This document shows, piece by piece, positions 1 to 10,272 of a stretch of DNA of 21,851 nt. The DNA comes from Dunaliella salina (lineage: Eukaryota > Chlorophyta > Chlorophyceae > Chlamydomonadales > Dunaliellaceae). The stretch is from NCBI GenBank assembly GCA_002284615.2, contig MU069560.1, positions 248,455 through 270,305 on the forward strand, in the 5' to 3' direction. A model generated the notes under the pieces. The model ran no database searches. It was given only the letters and a program-made list of their open reading frames with translations, and had not been told where the DNA came from. The position numbers and the translations under genes were made by a program. Each line of letters begins with the position of its first letter. Positions within the stretch are counted from its first letter, which is position 1.

Positions 1-63
1 TATGTATGTATGTATGTATGTATGTATGTATGTATGTATGTATGTATGTATGCATGCATGCAA

Positions 64-94
<31 letters not shown>

Positions 95-387
95 TGTATG
101 TATGTATGTATGTATGTATGTATGTATACGTGTGTATTTGTATGTATGTATGTATGTATGTATGTATGTATGTATGTATGTATGTATGTATGTATGTACG
201 TATGTACGTATGTATGTATGTATGCACATATGTATGTATGTACGTACATATGTATGTATGTTTGTATGTATGTATATATGTATGTATTTATGTATGTACG
301 TATGTACGTCTGTATGTATGCATGTACGTATGTATGTATGTATGTATGTATGTATGTATGTATGTATGTATGTATGTATGTATGTAT
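1..387. repeat. (ATGT)n tetranucleotide microsatellite
   Basis: Nearly uninterrupted ATGT/TATG repeat with scattered point changes (GTAC and CATA variants near 197-330). All forward frames stay open only because the repeat lacks stop codons, so the Met-Tyr-Val-Cys readings are not genes. It lies upstream of the first visible methyltransferase exon and is probably intronic. Confidence 0.97.
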
Positions 388-400
388 CAAACGTACATGA

Positions 401-444
401 TGTATGCATGCATGCATGCATGCATGCAGGTAGGTAGGTAGGTA
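401..444. repeat. Compound TGCA / GGTA microsatellite
   Basis: The long ATGT tract is followed by about six TGCA units and then four GGTA units. It ends about 100 bases before the splice acceptor at 545. Confidence 0.9.
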
Positions 445-545
445 CTTACAAATGTACTTGCGATTAGTTTATTAAAACACTTTCCTAATGGAAAATTCTG
501 GCAACCTCTTTTTTGCTGTTATTTTGCACCGCTGCTGCCTTGCAG

Positions 546-3500
546 AAAAGGACTTGAAGAGAAATAGCAAAAAGCTCCAGAGCCCGCCCAACCATCGAGC
601 CGTGAACTTTTACTTGAATGGCTTGCAAAATCATGTGTTTGAGCACCAACGGTAAGTTGCTCCTAGCACACTGGGTTGGAAAAAAGGGGCGTGTGTGCCA
701 CACTGTGTGGACTGTATAGTATTATGTGCTCCTTTGGTGGCATCAAGTTGGACTGCAGAGATGATTAATAGGCACTGTTGGCCTAATAGCAGGTGGGTTT
801 GAAGATTTGTACGACAAAGCCACCTATCAAATGCGAGACTGTAAGGCTGTCTGCCACACAATGTCCCTTCATGCGGTTCCTCCTTATGAGCCTGATTGCT
901 TTGCTGGCTTGAAATCAAACAGGCAGGGTCCGCACCCCTGTCACCTCTGGCCTGGCTATGAGCTGCGCTCTCACAGAACAATGTACGAAAACTTTGGGGA
1001 AGGCATCGCGAGCAAAGCCAAAAAAGTGCTAAAGTCATCCCTTAGGTCGTCAATTTAGGCATTTGGCCTCCGAGATCACACCAGACCCTGCAGCAAAACA
1101 CGTGTGCATTGCTGAGTGATACTCATGCAAGCTGGCCCTGTCATCTATGGCTTGCCAGTTCTCCTGGGCACTCCGAGCAAGGAAGGAAAGAAGGAAGGAA
1201 GGAAGGAAGGAAGGAAGGAAGGAAGGAAGGAAGGAAGGAAGGAAGGAAGGAAGGAAGGAGGGAAGGAAGGAGTGTTTTCGTTGTTATCGAACCCTGACTT
1301 CCTTGGAGACTCCGAGCACTTTGAGCAAGCCATGCACAGGGAAACAGACAAGCCCACCAAGCACAAGGGAGGTGATGTGGAGCTCCTGCTCCTCTTTGCA
1401 CTGGTATGACTTTTAGGCTGTTCCTCCCTACCTGCATTTGACAACGCACCATTTGAGTCGTGTGGAACTTTGCTGGCACATTTGGGGGGTGCCAAGGCCC
1501 GCAAGAGAAGTTGGTTATCATCTACTGGGCCATCCTAGGCTCTAGGCACAACAATTGCTCGAACTTAAGTATTTTGAATTTTCGTGTGCCACTAGATGCT
1601 GTTCCAATGGTGATGTTGGCCAGGGTGAATGCCCGTGCAGGCCAGCTTCTCCTTAGGCGCAAGGTGTTATATTGTATGTGCCCTAAGAAGTTGGACAGCA
1701 CCACTAGCCATTTGAAAGCCTTGGTAAGGAAATCCCTTTGGGCTTTCGTGAAAAGTTTCAGGGTGTGGGGTGCGCTTCATGTTCCACGGCATCCAGACTG
1801 ACTGATTCCTTATGAGCTCCCAACAGGTTATGTGCTTTGAAGTAGACAAGCTCTGGAGAGGACCTCTTTTCATCTCTCATCATCAAGATGGGAAGCAGGG
1901 TACTGTTGGTAACTCAGCTGATCCCCACTAACCCTTTTTTTCCATCCTTTGCTAGAGGGGATGCACAATGCCTCAGCCCTAGGTGTCCTTTTTCCCTTCA
2001 ATTCGTGTGTTTATGCTGTCTACATTGTTTCCTTATCTCTGGTTTTGTGCTATTGAGCTTTGCCCATCGCGCTGCGAGCCAATATGACTTGACAGCCAAG
2101 TTAAAGGTTGTTATGGGTGTATTAAGCTCCAAGGCATAAGGTGTGTTAGGTGGGCTGTCTGTCAGACAGTGTGTACTTTGTAACAAAGTTAGAGAAAACG
2201 GAGGCCTACAGTCAGAACGACTGACTTCCTAGCCACAGTAAACAGCCAAGAAACCTGCCCAATGCAATCCCGTTCACGCAAACAACGGAAGGTCTGTGCG
2301 TTCCTTCCCCAGTGACATTCCATTGAAAGCCATGTGGGTCTTTCGCTCTTCGGTGTGGGTCTTTTTTGATCTTAAGGTCAAAAGGTGGACTTGCTCAGCT
2401 CATCAGCACCCATGTGCTCTGAAGCATTTTGTCCTATTCATCAGGATTGACAGTGTGATTTTTGTGATGCTGGGCAAACCGGCATTTACATGTTTGTGCA
2501 TTGCCTTGCACTTCATCAGATACGACACCATTTGGATCCAGTGGTGCCTGCTGTACCTTACAGACGGTGGGTTATGGTGCGTTTTGCTGGGAAGTGTGCA
2601 AAGAGCCTTTTGTGCACTGTGCAGATGTGGCAAATGACTTTACGAGAAATAGACCCTGAGCGTGTCAGAGGCTTTCTCACCTTCCTTTTCAGTCTGCAAG
2701 GCATCCATGCCAGCGACGTGAGAGTGAAGTGTTAAAACACTCATGTGGTGGACAAGTGACGCTGTTGATTCACCCGCTTCGCATGCATGGTCACAAGAGG
2801 AGGGGGGGGGGGGGGTCAAAATATGTCCTGGGATGGAAACCCACCCTGTTGCGACTATGCAAGAGAAGAAAGATGAGGCCAGCCAATGACTCAATCCTTG
2901 CACCTGTGTGATTGGAAACAATCTACCCTCTATTCCCGTCGCTCCCACCATAGTTTCTTTGTTTTCCGGGGAATTCTCTCCTTCAGCAGGCTGCTGAAAG
3001 GCAAATTCTCATGTTCAGCAGGCAGCTGAAGGACAATCTATGCTAGCCATTGCTTCTGTGGCTACCAGGAGTGTGGAAACCATCTGTGCTTGAATTGGTG
3101 TCAAAGAAAAACGCCTTGAGCCCTTTCTATCACAGCATCCACTCTTGTATCCAAGCATGCCGCTCTAACGTTTCATAACTTTGGTTCCATGCTTACTCTC
3201 TCAATTGGTGCAAAGATCAGATGGTGCGGAACTTTCACCCATTGAAATTGATCTCTGCCTTATAAAGACTGTTTGTTCTGAAGTTGCTTTGAAACCGCCA
3301 TAGCGAAAGTGAACCATGTTCTCCACCTTGCAGATGATGTCGTACTCCTATTCAATCGTTGCCGGTCTGGCTTGAAACCGGATGGCCTCATCTTTGTGAA
3401 AGAGAACATCTGCAGGTATGTCTCCTTATTTGTGGAAGGACAGGCAGGGATTCTTGGCAGCATTACCTCTTGCTTTCCCTGGGCAAAAGGTCCAGAAACC

Positions 3501-4516
3501 ATTTAACAAAACTGCATTGGGACAATCTGAGCTGCCACCTATGCCTCTGGCTACACTAAATCACTTATCAGAGGCATCAGCTTGGTTGCGCTCCTCTGCT
3601 ACTCGGGTGACAGTTTTTTTTATGCTTGCTGCCCTCTCTTTCTCCCTCACATTTGCTTAATACAACCATGCCCAATACTTTTGCTTTGCAGGCAAGGTTT
3701 CATTGTAGACAAGGAAGACAATACAATCATGCCAAAGGAAGACACACAATCATGCCAAAGAAGACAGTACAATCATGCCCAATGCTTTTGCTTTGCAGGC
3801 AATGTTTCATCGTAGACAAGGAAGACAATACAATTATGCCAAAGGAAGACATACAATCATGCCAAGGGAGACAATGCAATCATGCCAAATGCTTGCAGGC
3901 AAGGTTTCATTGTAGACAAGGAAGACTCAAGCCTTACAAGGTCAAATGCGTACATGCAGGAGCTGTTTGAGAAAGCCAACATGCAGGTGTGCACATTTTG
4001 GCGTGTTATCACATAGCTCTTGTGTTTATGCTTGGTGATCCCCATGCCTGCTTCACTGATAGGCAGCTGCAAACCTCCTAGTTGGTAGGTTTGCTAGTTA
4101 GTAGGTAGGTTGGTAGTAGTACTGAAGATAAATTGCAGCTTGCAGTACCCTTGGCTCTGGAATTAAGCTCGCTGCATTGATGGCTTGTTAACTGATTCGT
4201 GATCCCCACGCCTGCTTCAAGCGCTGATGGGCAGATGTTTTAGTGTTTCAATATATCGAAGAGAGATTGCAGCTAGCAGTTCCCTTGGGCCAGGGAGAAG
4301 TTCGTTGCCTTGATGGCTCGTTAGCTGATAGGATAGCTCGATGGTTACTGGGATGGCTCGTTGACTAGCAGGATAAGAAATTAGGAATGGCTTGTCACCT
4401 TGATGGCCCTTGCCTTTGTTTGTGCCCTTTGAGTGCAGCTCTTGTACAACGTCAAGCAGCGTCAGTTCCCCAAGGAGCTGTTTGAGGTCCGCATGTATGC
4501 CCTCCGACCGAGATGA
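546..4516 (+). CDS. NTMT1: Alpha-N-terminal protein methyltransferase, five C-terminal exons (5' end outside window)
   Basis: Exons 546-651, 2520-2566, 3334-3415, 3899-3986 and 4439-4516 (stop TGA) join in frame through GT-AG introns of 1868, 767, 483 and 452 bp. Split codons give Arg, Asp and Arg at the first three junctions; the last is phase 0. The product of about 133 residues matches the human enzyme from about residue 91 to its end. Family marks are NFYLNGLQ (SAM contact), RYDTIWIQW, LTDDD, LKPDG, VKEN, VDKEDSS and FPKELFEVRMYAL. These enzymes methylate the free alpha-amino group of proteins starting X-Pro-Lys/Arg, using SAM. The counterparts of human Asn168, Asp177, Asp180, Trp133 and Trp136 are present, but the family's GHLTD reads LYLTD, so His140 is Tyr. 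The GxGIGR SAM-binding part must lie left of the window. The gene symbol is by family resemblance. Confidence 0.9.
1181..1271. repeat. (GGAA)n microsatellite in intron
   Basis: About 22 GGAA units inside the 1868-bp methyltransferase intron. Open frames across it (Lys-Glu-Gly-Arg forward, Pro-Ser-Phe-Leu reverse) are repeat artefacts. The rest of the intron (652-1180 and 1272-2519) shows no exon or mobile element that I can support. The flanking codon is split CG|A, giving the expected Arg before TyrAsp, so no exon is missing here. Confidence 0.95.
2802..2815 (+). repeat. G14 homopolymer
   Basis: A run of fourteen G on the sense strand of the 767-bp methyltransferase intron, preceded by AGAGGA. 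It could form a G-quadruplex, and it is a likely length-error site in assembly. Confidence 0.9.
2972..3035. repeat. 32-bp tandem duplication carrying a palindrome
   Basis: Two units of 32 bp share AATTCTC and then TTCAGCAGG. The first holds the 17-bp palindrome TTCAGCAGGCTGCTGAA (2982-2998). The second has TTCAGCAGGCAGCTGAA (3014-3030). It lies within a methyltransferase intron. Confidence 0.75.
3661..3927 (+). repeat. 107-bp tandem array duplicating a splice acceptor and exon start
   Basis: Units begin at 3661, 3768 and 3875, and the third breaks off into the real exon. Each unit contains the intron end (..TTGCAG) and the first ~30 bases of methyltransferase exon 3899-3986 (GCAAGGTTTCATTGTAGACA), then two or three ~21-bp sub-repeats of the type ACAATCATGCCAAAGGAAGA. 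Acceptor-like AG|G sites fall at 3691, 3798 and 3898. The third unit lacks 7 bases of its pyrimidine tract. Confidence 0.9.
4035..4340 (+). repeat. Diverged 164-bp tandem duplication in last intron
   Basis: Unit 1 (4035-4198) and unit 2 (from 4199) both start GTGATCCCCAYGCCTGCTTC. They share GATTGCAGCT/AATTGCAGCT, CCCTTGG and TTGATGGCTYGTTA in the same order. GATGGCTCGTT recurs again near 4353. The array ends about 100 bases before the final methyltransferase exon. Confidence 0.8.
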
Positions 4517-5594
4517 CCCTGTCCAGCCCTGGGCTGGTCTGCGGCTTACGCGCGCGCCCATTCACTGCTTTACAAAATTTAATTATAGAGCCACATGTGA
4601 GCAAGAGAATCACTGTGTGCGACCTCTGACTGACTGTGATAGTATGAGCAATGCCATTTCGGGGACCTCCACGCGCAGTACGAGTAGGCTACACTCATTC
4701 CAGTGCGATGCCTCCTGTACTTGCGCTTGCAACTGGACCAAGTATTTTAACCCCTGACCATAGCTGTGTTCACCCTTATAAGCAGAGTTGATGGTCGAGC
4801 ATAATTGCTTGCTAGCCTGAAAGACACTATGGCACATGAACCTCTTTACTCGAACTTCCTGGCTCGTGCACAAGTGTGTGAGTGTGATGTGATGTTGCCT
4901 ACTCAATCTTGCTCAGAAGTGCACTGACAACAGGAATCTTTTTGGTTTGATTTTGAAAACCCTTTGCAGCCTGGTTCAAATGCTCATTTCTGCCAGTCAC
5001 TGAAGCAGTTTGCATGGCCAACAACTTTCCATTCTGACTCTTCCTTTGCCCATTTTTTCTAGGTGTGGTTGTGCTCTTTGACTCAGTGTTTCCCTTCTTT
5101 GCTTGGAGTAGTGGAGGGGCCTGCATGGATCTCTCTGTCTGCTTTATTTGCTTTATCATTTATTGATGGTGAGCTCCACTGCCATGTGGCAGCTGGCAAT
5201 TTAGCCTTTCATGGGTGGCCATGCCTCATTTTTTCCCCTCCTTTTGCAGTGAAACCGGTCTCAAAACTCTCCAGATTCTGGCATCCTCGTTGGGCTAGCC
5301 GTGTCTGGTTTTGGTTCGAGGGCCTTCGAGTAAAACCCCTGCTGACTTGCTGTTCAGTGAGCCCTTCCTTCATGAATGTGGCCTTTTTGGCTAGCGTAGT
5401 TTTCTCCTGTCTGGCAGAGGCAAACTTCCATACTCGTTTATTGGCAGGTTCTCTTTTTTTCCACCTGCCTCTACTAGAGGCAGGTAAGTAGTACTTACCC
5501 TCCACAGCCCTGTAAATATTCCTCTTCCTTGGCTTCATGATGAACGAGACTTTTGGCCCTCTTGAGCAAAAAAGTCTTTAGCCTTTCCCTCAAT
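4517..5594. other. Downstream flank of methyltransferase, no supported gene
   Basis: The start is presumably the 3' UTR. A hydrophobic open frame lies on + (5063-5491), and highly basic frames lie opposite it on minus (4899-5159, 5209-5538). None shows a family motif that I recognise. The + frame does begin near a good acceptor (TTTTTTCTAG) and ends at a strong donor (CAG|GTAAGT, 5484), so an unrecognised exon cannot be excluded. Confidence 0.4.
5464..5499. repeat. Two overlapping palindromes
   Basis: CCTGCCTCTA-C-TAGAGGCAGG (5464-5484) is followed by GGTAAGTA-G-TACTTACC (5483-5499). Both are perfect apart from the central base. The second places a GGTAAGTA donor-like sequence on each strand. 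Confidence 0.85.
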
Positions 5595-5954
5595 CTATGT
5601 AGGTAGAGTGACCTCTTCACCTAGAATTTGACTCTTTGCACAATACTCGTGAATTGGGCAAGGTAAATGCTTAGAAAAGGCCACTTTCAGCCCGTCATTT
5701 TGGAAAATGTGTAAGGCCCATTTATCAATGGTGACGGGGTGCCATTGTACTTTGTATTGTTTTTGCTGCTTTTCTTTTTCTTGAGAGGATCTCTTGTACA
5801 TCCGCAAATGTTGCCAGCCCAAGATTTTTAGGATCATATGGTCATTGTGGAAAATGGTGTTGCTAGCTTCAACTGCGCTTAATGCAGCAGCCTTATTCTG
5901 TTTACAATTCCAGAGCCACTGGGGAACATCAGTGCCTGGTGTGTTTGCAGGCAA
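5595..5954 (-). other. Open frame of 119 codons, unrecognised
   Basis: The frame looks more protein-like than most here, with mixed polar and aromatic residues, a Lys/Gln-rich stretch (SSQEKEKQQKQYK) and then WHPVTIDKWALHIFQNDGLK. The Trp...Trp-x-Leu...Gly-Leu pattern faintly recalls the start of DIRS-type reverse transcriptases, but nothing decisive follows and reading frames break at once downstream. It may be a mobile element remnant. No function is assigned. Confidence 0.25.
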
Positions 5955-6039
5955 GGGACAAGGGGTTATCGTGGGAAAAAGGAACAGCTACGCTGTTAGA
6001 CACTGACCGACAGCATCATGATTGATTGAGGGACGGACC

Positions 6040-6125
6040 CACTTGCTCAAGGCAAATCCTCACTGGTACCCGGGATCGAACTCCAGATCTCCCGCGTTCA
6101 CTAGGGTCGCGTTTCACCCGTTGGA
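6040..6125 (-). other. tRNA-like (SINE-like) remnant with a B-box-like motif
   Basis: On the minus strand, CGCGGGAGATCT is followed by GGAGTTCGATCCCGGGTACC. This resembles the anticodon-arm end, variable region, T loop (TTCGATC) and acceptor end of a tRNA, and the pol III B box. The T stem does not pair well and no matching 5' half is seen, so it is not a working tRNA. It lies just beyond the likely 3' end of the minus-strand LINE and may be part of that element's tail or a separate SINE fragment. Confidence 0.35.
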
Positions 6126-6139
6126 TTGTGGGTTATGCT

Positions 6140-7574
6140 CTAGGAGTATTGTCGGGTCTCGGCTCCCTCTGGGCCTTCTGACCCCGATTTGTGGGGTCTG
6201 AGGGGGCTCGGGGGGCAGGCCTGTGAGGGGGGTGTCAAGAGGGGATGAGTGGGCTGTATGTTATGTGCTTGTGCTTGCGGCTGTTCTGCATCGGGATTTT
6301 TTTTTTGCGAGCGCATCTGCCTTGGCACATGTGGACCTCTGTCTGATGTTGACTGTTTGGGGAAGGGCTGTCTCAGCTACTGGGGAGAGCATTTTCTACT
6401 TCCATGTCTTGAGCATCAAAGAGGGGTTTGCTATAAGTTCTGAAATCAGGATGTATGTGTATGTGAGGGGCATTACTGTGTGCTCACATCCTGGCAACAG
6501 CTGGCCTACGCAAGAGAGGGGACCCCATGCTGAGATGTAGGAGAGCTGGCTCTGAGGCTAAGGGGTGGGCCTCGGATTTGCTGGACAGGGCCCCTTGACA
6601 GTAGTGTTTCGAGTGTTCCAGGTGGAGGTCCACTTACTGGAGTACATTTCTAAGCACTTCCCTTTTTCTAGGTCTGAATTGGTGAAGCTTGCTCTCAGTT
6701 TCTTTGGTAATCCAGGAGGTCGGGGGTCCTAGCCACTCAACTGCTTTTGCAGGCATATACAGCGGATCACTCCTTAACTCCTTAACTCAATTTCAGCGCT
6801 GACTGTTGGGGCTTTCCTTAATGCACGCTGGCTGTGCCCAGCGTAGACTTTCCTTTCTTCTTGCCCAACATGCTCTAAGCACCAAATCTGTGAAGAGTTG
6901 TGTTCTCACAACAGATGACCCCCCATCGCCTGGGTTGAAGTTGTGGGGGTTTCGGGGAGCATGGCCTGTGTAAAGCTTTGACCAGTTCCAGCCTGTCAGT
7001 GTATGTTGTATTGTTGTGTATTTTCATCAATTCAACATATGTTGTATTATTTATGCGGCATGTTTCTGTTGATGAGGTCAGGTCTGATCTCAGTCAGATT
7101 GTGGGTGTTGAGAGTATGGGAAAGTCTATTAAGGGCCACAATATGTTTGGTCCTGATTTTGCGGCCAAACAGGGAAGTGAGTTTGTTCCCGTTGATGACG
7201 TGGGTGAAGTTGTCATTGAGCAATGCTGAGAGCCTGTATATGCTTATTTCCATAAGGGCAAAAGTGCAGTGACAGGCTAAGGTTTTAAGGGTGGGTTGCA
7301 TTGGCATTGAGAGGACATTTGTTATGGGAATGATGCTAGAGAGAAGGTAGGGTGCTCCTTGAAAGGAGAGGTCGAGAGTGCTGTTGTTGATGCAAAGGTA
7401 TTGCCTAACATGGAGCATGTAGGGTAGTTGCTTGGGGCTGAAGCTGGAAGTTTGGTGATATGGGTTGATGATCCTGAGCACGTAGTGTCTCAGTTGGTAG
7501 GTCTGAAATTCCAGCATTGACTTGGTGACCCGGCCATGTCTGCCGGTGTTGTTGAGGCTGGTGGTGAGGGTCAT
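6140..7574 (-). pseudogene. LINE A region C-terminal to reverse transcriptase
   Basis: A 175-codon open stretch (7574 down to 7047) begins with SLNNTGRHGRVTKSMLEF and continues the polymerase region in order. Past a frame change, coherent protein includes LGPPTSWITKETE and a proline-rich end near 6140-6330 (HPLLTPPSQACPPSPLRP). This is the thumb and tail area typical of long LINE ORF2 proteins. Stops and frame changes break it in several places. Confidence 0.6.
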
Positions 7575-7587
7575 TGCACACTTCGCA

Positions 7588-8893
7588 TTATATTCTACTG
7601 CAATGTATTACAACTAAGACCATAGTTGATTTGCCTTCCCGCAGGATGGCTGTGGCATTGTTGTGCCAGAGCTTGTACCTCTCTTTGACAATGTTGAGGA
7701 TCAGTCTGTCCCAGCGCGCAAGGTCATTCTCTGAGCAGGGTGCGACTGGAAAAGCATATGCAGTGCTGGAAATGATGGCTGTACGAATATATCCATTGTT
7801 TGCCTGGGAGTGGCAAAAGAGCAGGTCAAATTTGTCAGTTTTTTTGGTGAACTTCTCCTTCACTTTGAAAAGCTGGGGTTTCCAGTCTAGTGTCATGGAG
7901 ACTTCGACACGGAGGTAAGTTAATTGATTCCCGGGGCAGATAAATTGAGCTGGCTTGCCCTGGACCAGCATCTTGTCTTAGAGTGGAGGACAGGCAAAAC
8001 CTGCCACCGACTTATTGCCCCTGATTTGCATAGTCTGTGAGCTAGGAAGGTTGCATGTCACCTTTGTTTTTGAGCCAGAAATGATGAGGTGGGTCCAATC
8101 AGCGTAAAGGCTTAATTTCTTGGCTTGACTACGCAGGTTTGCATATGTGCCCGTGATGCAGATGAGGTAATCTGCAAATGCTTCACTGCTAATTTTGTTC
8201 TCGACTTGCCGTTCAAAAAATTGTGGGCTTTTGTTGAGGCACTAATATCCATATCCTTGCCCGCCAGCATGGAGCCAGCGCAGCAGGGGTTCCATATATA
8301 TGAGGAAGAAGAAGGGGGAGAGGGTGTTTCCCTGGATGGTTCCTCTTTCAATGGGGATGCCTTTGGTATATTGACCGTTAGCTAGCTGGTGTGGGCCTCC
8401 TGGTGTAAGCTTTTGACGGTGTCAATAGCATCAGAGGGGAAGCCAAGGTCCTACATGATCCAGAGCAGTTTGTCGCGGTCTGTTGTGTTGAAGGCTGACT
8501 CAGCCTCGGAGGTAAAATATACAATCAGAGCACGTCTCTGTTGAAGAGATTGGAGCCTTCAAGGGTCATGATTCAGTTTTGGAGTTGGTGTATAGTGTCC
8601 ATGTGTTTGTGGAAACCTGCTTGCATAGCTATAGTGCTAGGCAGGGAGTGACTCACTGCATATTCATACAGGGTTGTAGTGACCAGACACGGTGTCCATA
8701 ATTTATACAGCGTGTTGGCCAGACCTATAGGCCGGTAGGATGTGATGTTTGTTTGGGGGCCCTCTTCTTTAGAAAAAAGTATGGTATCACTCTTTTTTCC
8801 AGGCTTTGGGTTTGATGCCCGTAGCCCACATGATGATAAAGAGTTTGTGGATGGATTCCTTGCATTCATGTGGCAGGTGTTTGAGCAGCTCAT
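7588..8893 (-). pseudogene. LINE A reverse transcriptase domain, inactivated
   Basis: Motifs appear in the right order across broken frames: SYRPIGLANTLYKLW (8711-8740 region), then ESAFNTTDRDKLL (palm motif A, near 8465-8525). GTIQGNTLSPFFF (8303-8344) and FADYL (palm motif C, 8163-8184) follow. The family needs FADDL or YADD; here the second metal-binding Asp is Tyr. Motif A also appears to have Glu where the catalytic Asp should be, and AFN instead of AFD. Together with stops, this means no active enzyme. Confidence 0.85.
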
Positions 8894-9622
8894 TGGCTAC
8901 GCCGCCTGGTCCTGGGGTTTTATAATTTGTGAGAGACAGGATACAGTCCTGGAAGGAGCAGCTATCTAGGATGGAGCTGTGAAGTATTTTTCTCTTGCTT
9001 TGGGTATTATTCTCGGCCCTTGTGATGGGAATTTCGAGGAGGAAGTGGTCCTTGCTCTGTCAGTCTATCCAAGGGTAGTTTCGTCTGGCTTGGTGGTCAG
9101 ATGGAAGATAAGCTCCAGTAATAATGCTAGGGGAAGCCATGCTGTCAGTATAAAAATTTTCCACAAAGCGGCTATTTTGCCTGGGTCCATCTCTACTTTG
9201 CCTATGTCGGTCTGTGAGTACTTGGGCTTGAGAAGGAGCATTGCTTTTGCCATCGAAGGTTTCCTTATTGGCAAGAGCAGGGTGCTTTGCAATTTTCCTC
9301 TGTTGGCGCCTTTGTGCTTTGATGTGGCACTGGGCGCTGTAGGCAGAGTCTATCTTGTTGATTTGCTCCTTGAGAATCTTATGCTGGGCTTGGAGGACAG
9401 TCTCCAATGGTGGCAGAGAGGGTGAAGCGCCGTTTGAGTTAGGGGCAAAGGATGTTATATCTGGGTGAGAGAAGCTTTGGACGTCGACGAAGAGTATGGC
9501 CCTATGAAGCTTGGGATCGTGACTATTAAGGGCCAGGACTCCATCGAAGGTGAGGCTCAGGACGTCCTGGGGCAAATTGCATTGCACGTGGCGGACAGAT
9601 CTGAGTTTGTTGCAGAGTGACT

Positions 9623-10272
9623 TCAGGGGGGTGTCACAGGGCCTGTTTTGGGGGTTCAGCGTTCCAACACTTTTTAGGGCCTCCCTGGCTGTACCATCCC
9701 CAAAACTTTTTTCATAGGCATGATCTATGGTTAAAAAGGCGCAACTCTGCCAAAAAAAGTTTTGAAAAAAATCGGCTCGGTGTATGAGCTAGGGTGCTCC
9801 AAAAGGGGAAAAAGGGGCAATGTGGTGATGAATGGGGATTTTCCAACCTCCCCCATCTGGTCCAATTTACCATTGGGTGTGTAGCAGTGATAAATCAGGC
9901 ACTATTGTAAAAGGAATGGGGTCAATAGGTGGTCTGGCTGGGTCAGGGTGGGCAAGAACGTCTGGGAGGTTAGGTGGACCTCTGAGCACCATAACCTGTT
10001 TTCACTCATAGAGCACTTCCCGTGAGATTTTTCTGACGGTTTTTTATTAAAACAACTTTTTTTATCACAATTACGCTCAAAAATTAATTTTGGGGTCGAA
10101 ATTCCGAGATCTTCTCAGATCTCCTGCCAAACTTTGATCTGGCATAGATCACCTTTCGTTACAGAATTCATCGGAATCCGGTGATGTGTTTTTAATCCTG
10201 GAATTCCGTGACAAAAGCGATTAGTTTTGAGATCAAAGGTCAAAGGTCCACACACCCGTGACACCCCCCCTG
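9623..10272. mobile_element. hAT-like non-autonomous DNA transposon (650 bp)
   Basis: The left end CAGGGGGGTGTCAC (9624-9637) and right end GTGACACCCCCCCTG (10258-10272) are inverted repeats that differ by one G. They are flanked by the perfect 8-bp direct repeat GAGTGACT (9615-9622 and 10273-10280). CAG...CTG ends with an 8-bp target duplication are the signature of the hAT superfamily. The inside has no coding potential, so movement would need a transposase supplied elsewhere. One extra T lies between the left target copy and CAG. It interrupts LINE A, so it inserted later. Confidence 0.85.

Noticed and set aside
2..441. Three long forward frames of Met-Tyr-Val-Cys repeats
   Set aside because: They are translations of the ATGT microsatellite in all three frames; no stop codon can arise from the unit.
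1109..1521. Lys-Glu-Gly-Arg and Pro-Ser-Phe-Leu repeat proteins
   Set aside because: Products of the GGAA repeat inside an intron, with unrelated flanks.
3661..3927. CRISPR-like array
   Set aside because: Units are contiguous without distinct spacers, in a eukaryotic intron, and contain exon sequence.
3582..3970. Open frames with NTIMPKED-type repeats as separate proteins
   Set aside because: They are readings of the 107-bp array in its intron; the real exon is the third copy, which alone continues into SSLTRSNAYMQELF.
5063..5491. 142-codon hydrophobic frame on + as a membrane protein gene
   Set aside because: The hydrophobicity mirrors basic frames on the other strand; no motif, only a plausible acceptor and donor. 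Kept only as a possibility in the flank entry.
6050..6090. Functional tRNA gene on minus
   Set aside because: The T stem does not pair, and no D arm or acceptor 5' strand is found.
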